Source of the DNA: Symbiodinium kawagutii
Taxonomy: Eukaryota; Sar; Dinophyceae; Suessiales; Symbiodiniaceae
Assembly: GCA_009767595.1 (NCBI GenBank)
Contig: VSDK01018951.1
Location: 1-64,000 of the forward strand
Reading direction: 5' to 3'
DNA length: 64,000 nt
The notes beneath the pieces are model-generated. The model worked only from the letters and a program-made list of their open reading frames with translations. It was not told the origin of the DNA and ran no database searches. The position numbers were made by a program, and so were the translations under genes. Numbering within the stretch: the first letter of the stretch is position 1; the number at the start of each line of letters is the position of its first letter. Positions 9,401 through 20,527 of this stretch are shown piece after piece.

Positions 9401-11340
9401 ACATGGTTAGTAATAACGACTGGTAATTTGGTAAATTACTATGGTAATGGCACTGGTTAGTAATAGTGGTTAGTAATGGTGGTTACTACTGGTGAATAGT
9501 GGTTAGTAGCGGTTACTAACAGTGGTTGGTTAAAGATGCTTAGTAAGGGTGAATGGTGGTTAATAGTGGTTAACAGTGGTTAGTAATAGTGGTTGATATG
9601 GTGAATAGTGGTTAGTAATGGTGGTTACTACTGGTGAATAGTGGTTAGTAGCGGTTACTAACGGTGGTTGGTTAAAGATGCTTAGTAAGGGTGAATGGTG
9701 GTTAATAGTGGTTAACAGTGGTTAGTAATAGTGGTTGATATGGTGAATAGTGGTTAGTAATGGTGGTTACTACTGGTGAATAGTGGTTAGTAGCGGTTAC
9801 TAACAGTGGTTGGTTAAAGATGCTTAGTAAGGGTGAATGGTGGTTAATAGTGGTTAACAGTGGTTAGTAATAGTGGTTGATATGGTGAATAGTGGTTAGT
9901 AATGGTGGTTACTACTGGTGAATAGTGGTTAGTAGCTTTTACTAACAGTGGTTGGTTAAAGATGCTTAGTAAGGGTGAATGGTGGTTAATAGTGGTTAAC
10001 AGTGGTTAGTAATAGTGGTTGATATGGTGAATAGTGGTTAGTAATGGTGGTTACTACTGGTGAATAGTGGTTAGTAGCGGTTACTAACAGTGGTTGGTTA
10101 AAGATGCTTAGTAAGGGTGAATGGTGGTTAATAGTGGTTAACAGTGGTTAGTAATAGTGGTTGATATGGTGAATAGTGGTTAGAAATGGGGGTTTACTCT
10201 TGGGGATAGTGGTTAGTAGCGGTTACTAACAGTGGTTGGTTAAAGATGCTTAGTAAGGGTGAATGGTGGTTAATAGTGGTTAACAGTGGTTAGTAATAGT
10301 GGTTGATATGGTGAATAGTGGTTAGTAATGGTGGTTACTACTGGTGAATAGTGGTTAGTAGCGGTTACTAACAGTGGTTGGTTAAAGATGCTTAGTAAGG
10401 GTGAATGGTGGTTAATAGTGGTTAACAGTGGTTAGTAATAGTGGTTGATATGGTGAATAGTGGTTAGTAATGGTGGTTACTACTGGTGAATAGTGGTTAG
10501 TAGCGGTTACTAACAGTGGTTGGTTAAAGATGCTTAGTAAGGGTGAATGGTGGTTAATAGTGGTTAACAGTGGTTAGTAATAGTGGTTGATATGGTGAAT
10601 AGTGGTTAGTAATGGTGGTTACTACTGGTGAATAGTGGTTAGTAGCGGTTACTAACAGTGGTTGGTTAAAGATGCTTAGTAAGGGTGAATGGTGGTTAAT
10701 AGTGGTTAACAGTGGTTAGTAATAGTGGTTGATATGGTGAATAGTGGTTAGTAATGGTGGTTACTACTGGTGAATAGTGGTTAGTAGCGGTTACTAACAG
10801 TGGTTGGTTAAAGATGCTTAGTAAGGGTGAATGGTGGTCAATAGTGGTTAAACATGATAAATAGTGGGGAATAGGGGTTAATAGATGTTAGGTTAGTAAT
10901 AGTGATTGATAATAGTGGTTAGTAGTGATTAATAGTGGTTAGTAATTGTTAATTGTGGTTAATGGTGGTGAATGGTGGTTAATAGTGGTTAACAGTGGTT
11001 AGTAATAGTGGTTGATATAGTGAATAGTGGTAATAATGGTGGTTACTACTGGTGAATAGTGGTTAGTAGCGGTTACTAACAGTGGTTAATAATGGTTAAA
11101 GATGCTTAGTAAGGGATGTAAGGGTGAATAGTGGTCAACAGTGTTCTTTTTCCTGATTTGCTCCTCAATTCCAAAGCGTCACCTCTGGGGATACCGATTG
11201 TCAGCTAAGCGTACAGCCAGCAGAAACAGTGGTCAATAGTGGTTAAGAAAGGTAAATAGTGGTTGGTAATAGTGGGTAATAATGGTTAATAGTGGGTAGG
11301 ATTGTTTGATAGTGGTTGGGAACGGAAAACTTAATAGTGG
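9396..11340. repeat. 142-bp satellite array with degenerate flanks
   Basis: The landmark GTTAAAGATGCTTAG recurs with a strict period of 142 bases (ends of GATGCT at 9540, 9682, 9824, 9966, 10108, 10250, 10392, 10534, 10676, 10818). That is ten landmarks and nine near-identical periods. Each unit is built from shorter variants of GTGGTTAGTAATGGT, so it arose from a 12-15 bp motif. After about 10860 the order breaks down, and diverged copies continue to about 11340. A small non-repetitive insert sits at about 11140-11225. Confidence 0.95.
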
Positions 11341-11721
11341 TTAGCATCCCAAAAAACACCAAAAAAAATGGACAAATACTTGTACTTGAGAAATTGTCCT
11401 GAAATCTTTGGCGTCAATTAGATTTGTTTTTCTTAAATTTGATTGAACAGCTCATCATTGAATACATTCAAATTCAATAGGTTACAGTGAAAGAGGTTGA
11501 AAATCAGTGGGCCTGAATAGGCCATAATTGAACAAGAAGGCAAAGCATGATAAAGCCATGAAAAACTCATGGGCGCACAACGCGCGATTCTATTCAAAAT
11601 CTATTTTGACACACGTACGCATTTAGATGCACATACTGGTACAACCATACACGTACGTATATGATTTGCACATCTTAAGGTCATGTTGTTTTGAGATTGT
11701 GCAAATCGGTGACATCGACTG

Positions 11722-11904
11722 ATGATGTCTTTGCTATCGGGCCATGGTGAGACTTCCCACCACCTCTGGGGTGAGCCACATCTCAGAGTTGAGCCCTGTA
11801 GGTTCAGCATCACTGGCATACCATGGTGGTTCACAGCCGTGACGCTGCAGATGTTCAGCATATTTCAGGGACAGCCTCAGTCAATTTCCGCAAGAAACCT
11901 CTAG
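11722..11904 (+). CDS. Candidate exon, 60 codons
   Basis: An open frame of mixed composition (SLLSGHGETSHHLWGEPHL, then VEPCRFSITGIPWWFTAVTL) ending in a stop at 11904. It lies in a G+C island between the satellite and AT-rich DNA. Function unknown. Confidence 0.3.
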   Translation: MMSLLSGHGETSHHLWGEPHLRVEPCRFSITGIPWWFTAVTLQMFSIFQGQPQSISARNL

Positions 11905-12590
11905 AAATGAGCAAGTGCTGAGGACAGGTACGGGAAGTTTCATCAATGACTGTTGAATTGAACTTATGATAATATGCCTTTGGGTATCCTGTTGAGTAGT
12001 GGTGAATCAGGGGGGATACCTGTGGGAGCAGAATAGCATTGATATTTTATTCTTCATTCCTCAGGTATCAGCTATTCACTGAAACAAAACATGTCATTTC
12101 TAAAGAAAAAACAACTTTTGGAGGTATTTTCATGCTAGGTTGTGAGGGGTGGTGGAGCCTTAGCCTGACAGTCTGAGATAAGAAGCACATAGAAACACAA
12201 AGCATGGAAAATAGCAGAGGAAAACACAATACTTAAAAAACAAACTGAACACACGAAAGAAGGCGGAAAAAATGAAAGACACACGAGAATTAACATGGAG
12301 GGCAAGAACGAGAATCAATGATTAATTAGGAAAATAAGGAACATACACAATGAAATAGGACGAAAATGACACATGGAGACAAGACAAAAACACATGATAC
12401 ATAGGAAAGAAGAGAATTTGTATAAACATATGAGGTGGTGTATCCCATTATTGGCCAGCTAAACCATTAGCCATTACAAGTAGTACCGCACAAGGCGGTG
12501 GCGGAAGTTTCCAAGATAGGAGCACTATAGGAGTGTGCAGTTGTGGTTGCGACAATGTGACCATCGATCTGGCCACTTGACTGGCAGCCT
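11905..12590. other. No gene seen
   Basis: AT- and purine-rich sequence with many AAAACACA/GAAAA stretches around 12180-12420. It holds one copy of a phrase (CCAGCTAAACCATTAGCCAT, about 12455) that recurs near 14187. I see no supported coding frame. Confidence 0.5.
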
Positions 12591-13140
12591 ATCTGTCTAG
12601 CTATCTTTCTATCAGTGGATCAGTTTTCTTTCTGTCTGCCTGACTGTCTATCTATCTATCTATCTGCCTATGTACTTGTCTTTCTATCTACCTCACTATC
12701 TATCTCGTCATCTTTCTGTCTATGTATCTATCTATCTACCTGTCCATCTATCTATTTATCTATCTGCCTATCTATCTATCTGTCTATCTATCTACCGAAT
12801 TATTTGTCTGATCATCTATGTGTCCATCTGTCCATCTTTCTGTCTATCTACCTGACTATCTATCTACTTTTCTATCTGACTCTCGTTTCGTCTACCTATT
12901 TGTCTATCCATCGACCCATCTAGCCATCTGAATCTGGCTATCCAATTGCCTGTCTATTCCATCTAACTATTCTAGCTATTCTATCTATCTATCTATCCAT
13001 CTATCTATCCATCTATTCATCCATCGATGCATCGATGTATCTGACTATCCATCTAGCCACCCATCGATCTGACTATCGACTTGTCGATCTATCTGGCTAC
13101 CTCTTTGTCTAGCCATCTTTCGTCTATCTATTCATTTACC
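12590..13140. repeat. Degenerate CTAT tetranucleotide microsatellite
   Basis: CTAT/CTGT/CATC units fill about 550 bases, with the purest run at 12645-12800 and 12970-13020. The apparent Tyr/Leu/Ser open frames across it are a by-product of the 4-base period. Confidence 0.95.
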
Positions 13141-13870
13141 TTCCAAATGTGCTTCGATCATGAAGTGTTTTGCATCTAGGTGTTTGGCCACTTTTGATAA
13201 TTGGACCTTGCAAAGGTGTTCCGATCATCAAGTGTTTTGCTACTTTTGACCTGCAAATGTGCTTGGCGCGCAAGCGTTGTGCACATTTTGGCCACATAAA
13301 TCACGAAAAGTGACGCGAAACGCAAGTGTTTTCCTACTTTTGTCTCCTGTGTTCAAAAAGTGTCAAAACGTGCTGTGTTTTGACACATTTGCTTCAAAAT
13401 GTGCTTCTCGCCCTGGCCGCGTGCACTTTTTCGGACATGCAACTTTCAAAACTTGTTAAAAACCACGAGTTTTTGCGACTTCGGACGTGAGAATGTGCTT
13501 CGCGCGCAGGCGGCGTGCCAATTTTCATGATCATATGACATCTCCGAAAAGTGGCCCGAAACGCTAGTAAAATTGCAGTTTTTATTTTGGTACAAGATTT
13601 TATCTTAAAAATTTGCTTCGCGCGCAGGCAGCGTGCCAGTTTTGAGAATCATGAGTCATCAAAAGTGCTCCGAACATGTAACTTCCAAAAGTGCTCCGAG
13701 ACCCAGGTGTTTTTACGATTTTGACTTCCAAATGTGCTTCGCGCCTAGGTTTTTGAACGATTTTGCAAGTTGCAACTTCCAAAAGTGCTCCGACACTGTA
13801 GTGTTTTTACGATTTTGACTTCCAAATGTGCTTCGCGCCTAGGTTTTTTAGCGATTTTGGCACACACCTT
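13140..13870. repeat. Degenerate tandem repeat with TGTGCTTCGCGC core
   Basis: About eight imperfect copies of a unit containing GACTTCCAAATGTGCTTCGC plus CAAGTGTTTT/GTGTTTTTACGATTTT. The last two units are very similar to each other. Unit length varies from about 55 to 115 bases because of internal gains and losses. Composition is T-rich with CpG-containing cores. No reliable coding frame. Confidence 0.85.
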
Positions 13871-13878
13871 CCGGCACA

Positions 13879-13988
13879 GTGGTCCGCACCCGCCGCTTTA
13901 GCGAGGTACCCTTCTGGACCCTCCTGAGGCACAAAACCCTGCAAAACACAGCATTTCGCGACTTTCCTAACATTTTGGCGCACTCGCA
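13879..13988 (+). CDS. Candidate small exon
   Basis: Open frame VVRTRRFSEVPFWTLLRHKT continuing to DFPNILAHS, immediately 3' of the tandem repeat and 5' of a 16-bp minisatellite. Its non-repetitive, protein-like composition is the only support. Confidence 0.3.
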
Positions 13989-14104
13989 TTCTCATCTTTC
14001 ACACATCTCATCTTTCACACATCTCATCTTTCGCACATCTCTTCTTTCACACATCTCTTCTTTCGCACATCTCTTCTTTCACACATCTCTTCTTTCACAC
14101 ATCT
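13988..14104. repeat. 16-bp minisatellite
   Basis: About seven copies of CATCTCATCTTTCACA / CATCTCTTCTTTCGCA in tandem. It is pyrimidine-rich on the plus strand. Confidence 0.9.
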
Positions 14105-14224
14105 GCTCAGGCGATCTGCCCTAGCTGAGTTGTCCATATTGTCGGAAGTTAGACTTCTAAACTTCCTTCGATTAACCATTAACCATTATTAGCCAGCTAA
14201 ACCATTAGCCATATGTAGACAACT

Positions 14225-14400
14225 TGTTTCAGTAGATTTCAGCCGTGCCGCGTTCTGGGAGGCATTCCGTTTGAAGGCTTCGATCGGGAGAGTCCATTGC
14301 CATCCCCGAGATATTTCCAGGCTACGCGGCGCGCCGATGCGATGCAGTGAAGCAGCAGTTTTGGATGAATCCGAAGTAGGGGGATCCTTAATAACAACCA
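14225..14400. other. GC-rich island, candidate exon
   Basis: GATTTCAG precedes a CpG-rich block. Two plus-strand frames (GGIPFEGFDRESPLPSPRYF; AAFWEAFRLKASIGRVHCHP) and a minus frame are all open, so an exon is likely but its reading frame is not resolved. Confidence 0.3.
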
Positions 14401-14413
14401 TGAGAAATGATGA

Positions 14414-14513
14414 CAGTGGTTGAAGGTTTTATTCACATTTTCTATTTTCCCTAGTAATTATTAGCAAATGATTGGTTGACTTTTTTTTCATAGGGCTTGA
14501 AACCACCAACCAG
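14414..14513. mobile_element. MITE-like element, family A, copy 1
   Basis: Shares the family A layout: a GGTTTTATTCACATTTT-type start, a TTTTCCCTAGTAATTATTA block, TGGTTGACTTTTTTTTCAT, and the conserved end TTGAAACCACCAACCAG. The end is the inverse complement of the family start (CTGGTTGGTGGTTT), though the start of this copy is diverged. Confidence 0.55.
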
Positions 14514-14621
14514 TTGCAGTATTTATGATTAGGAAAGGTCAATGCCGAACAAGGATTATTTACTGCTTAGCGTTGAATATTGGTTGTGAAATGGTTACCA
14601 ATATTCACCACTAGTTTGGAA

Positions 14622-14623
<2 letters not shown>

Positions 14624-14682
<59 letters not shown>
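14624..14682. repeat. GTT trinucleotide microsatellite
   Basis: About 19 uninterrupted TTG units. Confidence 0.98.
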
Positions 14683-14685
<3 letters not shown>

Positions 14686-14689
14686 GTGA

Positions 14690-15840
14690 TTAATGACATT
14701 ACTATTAATCGTTCTTGATAACCACTAGAAATTGTTATTGTCAGTATTTGGTTGACAATGATTAGTAGTGGTTATTATGAATAATCAGTAGTAGTGTGTG
14801 TTGGGTCTTTATTAGTTTGTTGAAAGTGACTTATTAGATTCTTATAAGCACTCAATGTTAGCCTTTGATTAGTAATGGTTGTTAGTAGTGGTTCTCAATC
14901 AATGGCTAGCCATGGAGATTACCAACAAGAACTGCCTGTAAGATCCAGCTGTGAAACGTGTCAAATGTTCGATCCATTGGGCCTTCTTGAGGCAACATGG
15001 GTCGGTTTAGTGTGCGTCGCTTCTCTGACATTCATGATGAGCAATGTTGATAGTTGTTTAATCAATTATGATTATTATCAATTCGAGATTCTCAATTACA
15101 ACTATCAAGGATAAATTATCTATGCCTATCAATAATGACAATTGGTGACAATGTTCAATGATGATTCATGGATGGACATTGAGTGGTCAGTTGTTGAGAG
15201 TAACACCAACTTGTTTTTCAGTTGATTATAGTCATAGCATCAACTTGTTGCTGATTGCTTGTTGAGTATAATCTTTAAGCTTACGTAACCTGTGTTATTA
15301 TCTATCTATAACCTTATAAAACCTTTGTTATTTACTATTTATTATAGTTTGTTGTCGTTGTGAGCAGTTGTTGAGAATGTTGATGTTAATTTGTTGAGCA
15401 TATCAAACTTGGAAGAACTGGAGGAGATCTTGGGTTGAGTTCCCTGGCTTCACCCTTGCAGAGCGTCAACAGTAGCGGCGCTGAGTCGTTTGTTGAACAA
15501 GTCGAAAACGGTTTATAGATATTTTGTGAAACAATGTGAATGGTTCAGATTGTGAAACAATCTGGTTTAAATACGCTCAGTCGTTTGTTGAGTCGTAGAT
15601 GAAAGAATCTGAATCATTGAGCATATTGTATTTTGTCTATCCGGAGCTGCTCTGGGATCATCTTTTCAACGGCAGGGCTGTGACAAGCGTTTTTTGGGAA
15701 GTGCCCTAAATATCGGCCCTGAATTTGAAGTTTGCAAGTGTCGTGCTTTTTTTGGCTTGCATGGCTGTTAGCAATGCTTTCAGCATTGGAATTGCAATTG
15801 AATTGGTGAAAAAAAAACTTGCCCTTTTTCTCCGTTTGTC
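14690..15840. other. AT-rich DNA, no supported gene
   Basis: About 1.1 kb of AT-rich sequence with many TTGTTGA/GGTTATTA variants. One short open frame at 14875-15114 looks compositionally random. A slightly G+C-richer patch at about 15420-15490 is not interpretable. Confidence 0.45.
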
Positions 15841-15842
15841 AA

Positions 15843-15960
15843 GGCAGTGACAACATGGTCAGACCTATCTCAGCCAGGTCCCACCAAGCCAGGCCCAGTG
15901 ACTACGCATCCCAAGCAAGCGTGCCTTTACTTCGTCGAGAATTGGTCATTTGGGTGCAGA
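15843..15960 (+). CDS. Candidate exon
   Basis: A strong pyrimidine tract (CTTTTTCTCCGTTTGTCAAG) acts as acceptor. The frame then reads SDNMVRPISARSHQARPSDY and continues to a GTGCAG donor-like site or a stop at about 15970. It is in the same frame as the next candidate exon at 16062. Function unknown. Confidence 0.4.
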
Positions 15961-16061
15961 ATCCAGGCTGACCTCCTGGGGCTCGTGCTTCTGAACCAGC
16001 TCTCAAGGAACCCTGCAGTGGCAGCAGCAAAGCAGCGCTCCGCGCTGGCCATGTCCGACTT

Positions 16062-16394
16062 CAGTTGGACGAAGACTGCGAGCGTCAAGAGGCCAAGAGC
16101 TCGCGCGCCAGGACCCACTTTTACCTCGGTGCACTTCGGTCGAGTGAGGGCTCTGAGCCCGAGACAGACCCCACCTGTGGGGGACGTGGTGACATCGTTG
16201 CCCAGACATACCACACATCCATGTGGTTTGAAGGGACGTACCCCGTCGAAGGCGGGCGTTGCTTGTCCTCCCGGCTGCTCCTCCCCTGGGGGGACATTGA
16301 GAAGATCCAGTTTTGCGCGATGTTCTTTTATACGGAAGTGACGACTCAAATAAAGAAGGATAAAGCGCAAATAAAGCAGGATAAAGCAAGTTAA
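16062..16394 (+). CDS. Candidate exon
   Basis: After a CCGACTTCAG acceptor the frame reads LDEDCERQEAKSSRARTHFY, then LGALRSSEGSEP, a Cys/Gly-rich turn, and QTYHTSMWFEGTYPVEGGRC. Composition is protein-like to about 16330; the Lys/Gln-rich tail after that is probably intron. It may belong with the exon at 15843. No domain recognised. Confidence 0.4.
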   Translation, partial: QLDEDCERQEAKSSRARTHFYLGALRSSEGSEPETDPTCGGRGDIVAQTYHTSMWFEGTYPVEGGRCLSSRLLLPWGDIEKIQFCAMFFYTEVTTQIKKDKAQIKQDKAS

Positions 16395-16548
16395 ATTTGT
16401 TCAATGATGGATAACCCTGGTCGATCAATTCGGGGATCCCCTCACTCAAAAGTGATGGTTTGCTAAAACTTAAAACACGCTTTCTCGTTGGCTTAACATT
16501 GACGGTGTGACCCAACAGTGCTGGTGTACCCCGTCCATTTCGTTCTTT

Positions 16549-16614
16549 GGTTGGTGGTTATTAACCATTATAATGATTTGCCATGCTTATTGGCTCGGGT
16601 TGAAACCACCAACA
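16549..16614. mobile_element. MITE-like element, family A, short copy 2
   Basis: Starts GGTTGGTGGTTATTAACC and ends GGGTTGAAACCACCAACAC. The termini are inverted complements as in the longer family A copies, but the internal segment is shortened to give about 66 bases. Confidence 0.45.
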
Positions 16615-17088
16615 CGTTGTTGATTACTCCTGGGTTAGCATCACTGCATTGACCCATTGTCCCGTTGCCACTCTAGTGCGCAATGTCCCGGGCCACAGGA
16701 AGCCCCTGAAGTAACGCCAGAAGCTGTGTGACTTGGCGGCCATCGAATCATTCAGGAACTGTCAGTTTCCAAACAGTTTCCATAGTTGAGCGTTGGTGGG
16801 TACCTTCAGGGACAACCCATGAGAATCTGCGGAGCAACAAACAGGCATAAGTTCGGATGTTGGTATCCCATATGACGAGCCATTGGTAAGCATTCTTAAC
16901 AATCACGATTCATTTAATGGGGTAGTATAATAACCCCGTGCTTTCAGTTTTAAATTGACGAGGTGCGAAAATGCCGAAATTAAGTTTTCACCCGAAAAAA
17001 ATGATAAGAGGAAAAACAAAAACGATAACAATTGTTGCATGTATGAATCATCGCAAGCGTTTTGCCAGAGTGTTTGGGTACAGGACCG

Positions 17089-17149
17089 AAACGATAACAA
17101 AAACGATAACAAAAACGATAACAAAAACGATAACAAAAACGATAACAAG
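17089..17149. repeat. 12-bp minisatellite AAACGATAACAA
   Basis: Five tandem 12-base units. Because 12 is a multiple of 3, every frame stays open, giving false Asn/Asp/Lys and Leu/Ser/Phe/Val frames on the two strands. Confidence 0.95.
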
Positions 17150-17229
17150 TGATACAAAAATGTCTCCAAATGAGACCCCATCCACTTTTCTTCGCCCAGC
17201 TCCTGATTGCAGCAGCAAATCCGAGCTGT

Positions 17230-18780
17230 AGAGTTTTGTTGTGGAATTATATGTATGTAAATACATAAATAAATAAATGTATGTATATATATATATATAT
17301 ACTTGTTCTTTTCCACAGACAGCTAAATAATGTATTTTACCTTTACGAATATTTTCAATATTAAATAGGCACACACACAGTTGTATATATTTAGATCTCT
17401 TATTGTTTGCATATCCAAGATGACGACAGCTGGCAGATAGAAAACGATAAGATTTGGCGAGTAAGAAAAAGACACGGGGTTTTTATACAACCCCAAATGT
17501 GTTTGTTTGTTTGAATCAAACAAACTGATTTGAGGAAAGAGACCCATTTCCCCAAGCTACCCCGCAGCACACCAATTTTTGTAAGGACTGAGAATCCATC
17601 CTCGTCCTCCTCCTCGACGAAAAGAAGTCACGAGCTCAGACATATGGCCGCTGTGGTGGAGGGCTCCCTGCTTCACTTGCAGCAATGAGCATCAATCGAA
17701 TCAATTCATTGGGCATGAGTCATGAGTTCGCATTTACGGTTCCAGTAGATGGTTGATTGGCGGTGTATTGATGGTCAATTTTTTCTAGCGATAAAGCATG
17801 ACTTAACCATGAGTTAATTCATGGACCATCAACACTTGATTCACATAGCTGACGACTCCTGGTTTGTCAACAATTAGTGACTTTCTAAGCCTCGAGTTAT
17901 AAAACCATCAATACATGGCTATTTGACCTAAAGTGGCCGTTCATGAATCATGTGTTGGCAGTTTGTTGACAAGGAAACCATGAACTTACAGTTGGTTCAC
18001 ACTTTAGCTGGTTGGGCTGCTCAATTAGCCAGGGTAAAAGTGGAGTTGGTCCAAAGTGGATATTTATTCATGCATGTACGAATATGTTTGCATGACTGAC
18101 CACCAATGAAAGGAATGAGTCCTGTATCAAGGAAGCATCACTCATCAACCCTGAAATAGCAGCCTTTTGACTCGGGGTAAGACTCGCAAATACCAAAAAA
18201 GCTAGGGAGGGATGAAACTAGCTAGATGGGTTTGTTCCACAAGGTATACGTCCTGCTGACACCATGGTTCATGTGCCAGAAAGCACATTCGGTAGAATGT
18301 TTTTAGGGTATGGGGGGTGTCGATACCTGTATTTCGTGAACCTCAGCAACCATGAATCAACCATTATAGTTGATATTTCAAAACGAAAAAGCAAAAGAAC
18401 ACAAATGAACCAGAGTAGACCACCACGAATCAAACATTGACTAACCAACGAATAAACCCTCAATTAATCATTAATCGCTCGAAATCAATGTGGATCAATG
18501 CTGGTTGCTATTAATGCTCAGTAGTGGTTCCTAATGGTTCCTAGTGATTAGCTATTAATACTCATGGATGCAAGCTACGGTTCCTACTGGTTCCTATGGG
18601 TTAGCTGTGTTTCCTAATGGTCCCAAATGGTTCCATAACGGTTCCATACTGGTCAACTCGACAATGATGGATATTAATTGATCGACAGGTGGTAGCCACT
18701 TTATCATCAACTCAATAATCATGGCTTTTCATCCACCAATAATGGTTGGTATTAATAATCATTGATTGGTCATTAATTCA
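17230..18780. other. AT-rich DNA with short repeated phrases, no supported gene
   Basis: Contains a TATATA run near 17285-17300, many CCATCAA/TTAATGG variants, and a cluster of GGTTCCTA-type phrases at about 18520-18655. No exon could be supported. Confidence 0.45.
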
Positions 18781-18794
18781 TCATCACCAGCAGT

Positions 18795-18905
18795 AGCTCC
18801 AACGCTTCCCAGGTCGAGGCTCCGATGCCTTACCCATCGAGGCTCGGATTCAGAGCCGATGAGCGGCTCCCAGGGAAGACGGTGATGCTGAGCATGGTTG
18901 GATGG
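18795..18905 (+). CDS. Candidate small exon
   Basis: CAGCAG precedes a GC-rich frame reading SSSNASQVEAPMPYPSRLGF then RADERLPGKTVMLSMVG. It is bounded by AT-rich repeats. Unrecognised. Confidence 0.35.
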
Positions 18906-19098
18906 TCTGGTTATGTCTGGTTGGTTGGTTATTCATAGGGGTTATAGCCATTGGATCTTCTAGGGTCAAGTATGCTTAGTTATGGTTAATGATAGACTAT
19001 ACTCGGGGACAACGAGCAACTCTCACTCTAAGGATTGGAACCATCAACAATGGTTAGTAATTGGAGATAATAAGCAACAATAATGGTGCAGCACTAGT

Positions 19099-19190
19099 GG
19101 CTGGTGTTTTAAATATTTGTTTATGTTCCCTTTTATTAACAAATGGTTTGTTGGCTACTAGTTTTCAAAGGGGTTGAAACCACCAACCAG
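19099..19190. mobile_element. MITE-like element, family A, copy 3
   Basis: Starts GGCTGGTGTTTTAAATATTT and ends GGGGTTGAAACCACCAACCAG. The internal AACAAATGGTTTGTTGGCTA matches the family core. Confidence 0.6.
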
Positions 19191-19299
19191 ATTAGATCAA
19201 CCACCATTGTCCAATAATAACCAGAGAATATACTTATTACCATTATTCACCACCCATGCCCACCATGAAGCACCATTAACCACCATGAATTGACCACCA

Positions 19300-19450
19300 T
19301 TAACCACCACGGTCCGAAACCATCGCCATGAAATGGACATTGCCTCTCGAGTGGCAACGGTGCATCGCCGGCGCAGGAGATTCTGAACATCTTCGCACAC
19401 AAACTCTGGCAATTTCGCCCCAAGTTCGACGGACCTGCCAAGCGTCCCTG
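19300..19450 (-). CDS. Candidate exon, probably minus strand
   Basis: The minus frame reads GRSVELGAKLPEFVCEDVQN then LLRRRCTVATREAMSISW, with convincing composition. Two other frames are open, so the strand is not certain. It would be the only minus-strand exon in this part of the window. Confidence 0.3.
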
Positions 19451-19781
19451 GGCAGCGTGATGGTCTGATGATGGGCTCAGGGTGGTTGTTTTTGGTTCAT
19501 GATGCTTTTTGATGGCTATATCATGCTTGATTTTATGGTAAGGTTTAGTGATTGCAAACAATTGAAAATGATGCTTGGTGATGGTTGAGCAGGCTTCGAT
19601 GATGGCTGATTTTGCTTGGTAGTCGTTAATAGTGGTTATAAGATATGGTATGATGGATTTCCCCTGGTCACGATGTTTACATGGAATCACGATGCGTGAA
19701 CGTAACTACTGTGACTACCAGGTGTCCTGGATATAAACTGGCTTGTGAAAGCCTGTGATAAGGTGAATGTTAGCCAACTTA

Positions 19782-19896
19782 TGAGGGAAGCCGCGTCTCC
19801 GTGCGAAGTGTGGGCGCATGGACCAGCACAAAAGCACACGGGAATCCCGGGAATGGATGAGGACCAGGAAGCAGCAAAACTGGTGGATAAACAATA
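19782..19896 (+). CDS. Candidate 3' exon
   Basis: The plus frame REAASPCEVWAHGPAQKHTG continues IPGMDEDQEAAKLVDKQ and stops at about 19896, giving a plausible acidic C-terminus. It is short and unrecognised. Confidence 0.35.
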
Positions 19897-19980
19897 AAGG
19901 CGTAACCATGTGGGGAGGGTTCTCATAACAGTGGACCCCAGAAGTTGTGGGTTTGTTATTGTATGTGGTTCACATAAAAG

Positions 19981-20018
19981 ATTATTTGGAGGAGTACCTC
20001 TATTTTGAGAAACACCCA
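19981..20018. mobile_element. Half copy of MITE-like family B
   Basis: TTTGGAGGAGTACCTCTATTTTGAGAAACACCC matches the right terminus of family B. No matching left terminus was found nearby. Confidence 0.35.
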
Positions 20019-20303
20019 TGTGTATATAAACATGTTTGTGTGACCATTATGAATCATCAACCTTTTTTGTTGACCAATGCTAATGATTTTAAAATTTACA
20101 ATTGTGGTTTGCGTGATTATTAGCAAAATATAACCACACAGCAGGTTGATGATCGGCGTCGGGTTTAACAACCAATGATAGCTACTGCTTGGTTAATCCA
20201 AAGTGGGATTTCAGAAGCAACAATAACCAACCAGAGCGGTTGATTAGCGAGTTAATGTTGTGGTTCTACCTTGCAGTATGTGGAGTCTATCCGATATAAT
20301 CAT

Positions 20304-20395
20304 TGGTGTTCTGCAACATTATCTTTTTTCCCAAATATTTCGAGATGGTTGGTTGACCAGCCAATCTTTTCAGAGGGGTTGAAACCACCAACCTG
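20304..20395. mobile_element. MITE-like element, family A, copy 4
   Basis: Weak start (TTGGTGTTCTGCAACATT), then TCTTTTTTCCC, ATGGTTGGTTGACCAG and the conserved GGGGTTGAAACCACCAACC end. It lies between exon candidates, so probably in an intron. Confidence 0.5.
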
Positions 20396-20527
20396 TATAA
20401 TTATGAATGACCAGCAATTACTTGAAATTGACAAGGAAGTAACCATCATTTGACGAGCCATATAGAACCAATGGCTAGCAAACCAACCTATGATAGCAAC
20501 CCATTGTAATAGCATTAACTTTACTAG

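Noticed and set aside
5318-10860. Regular repeats that might suggest a CRISPR array
   Set aside because: The 20-bp and 142-bp arrays have no unique spacers and the surrounding DNA is eukaryotic.
12615-12923. Open frames rich in Tyr, Leu, Ser and Ile
   Set aside because: Product of the CTAT tetranucleotide repeat. No splice context or non-repetitive part.
16903-17374. Minus-strand frames with repeated LLSF / VIVF
   Set aside because: Caused by the 12-bp minisatellite, which keeps all frames open.
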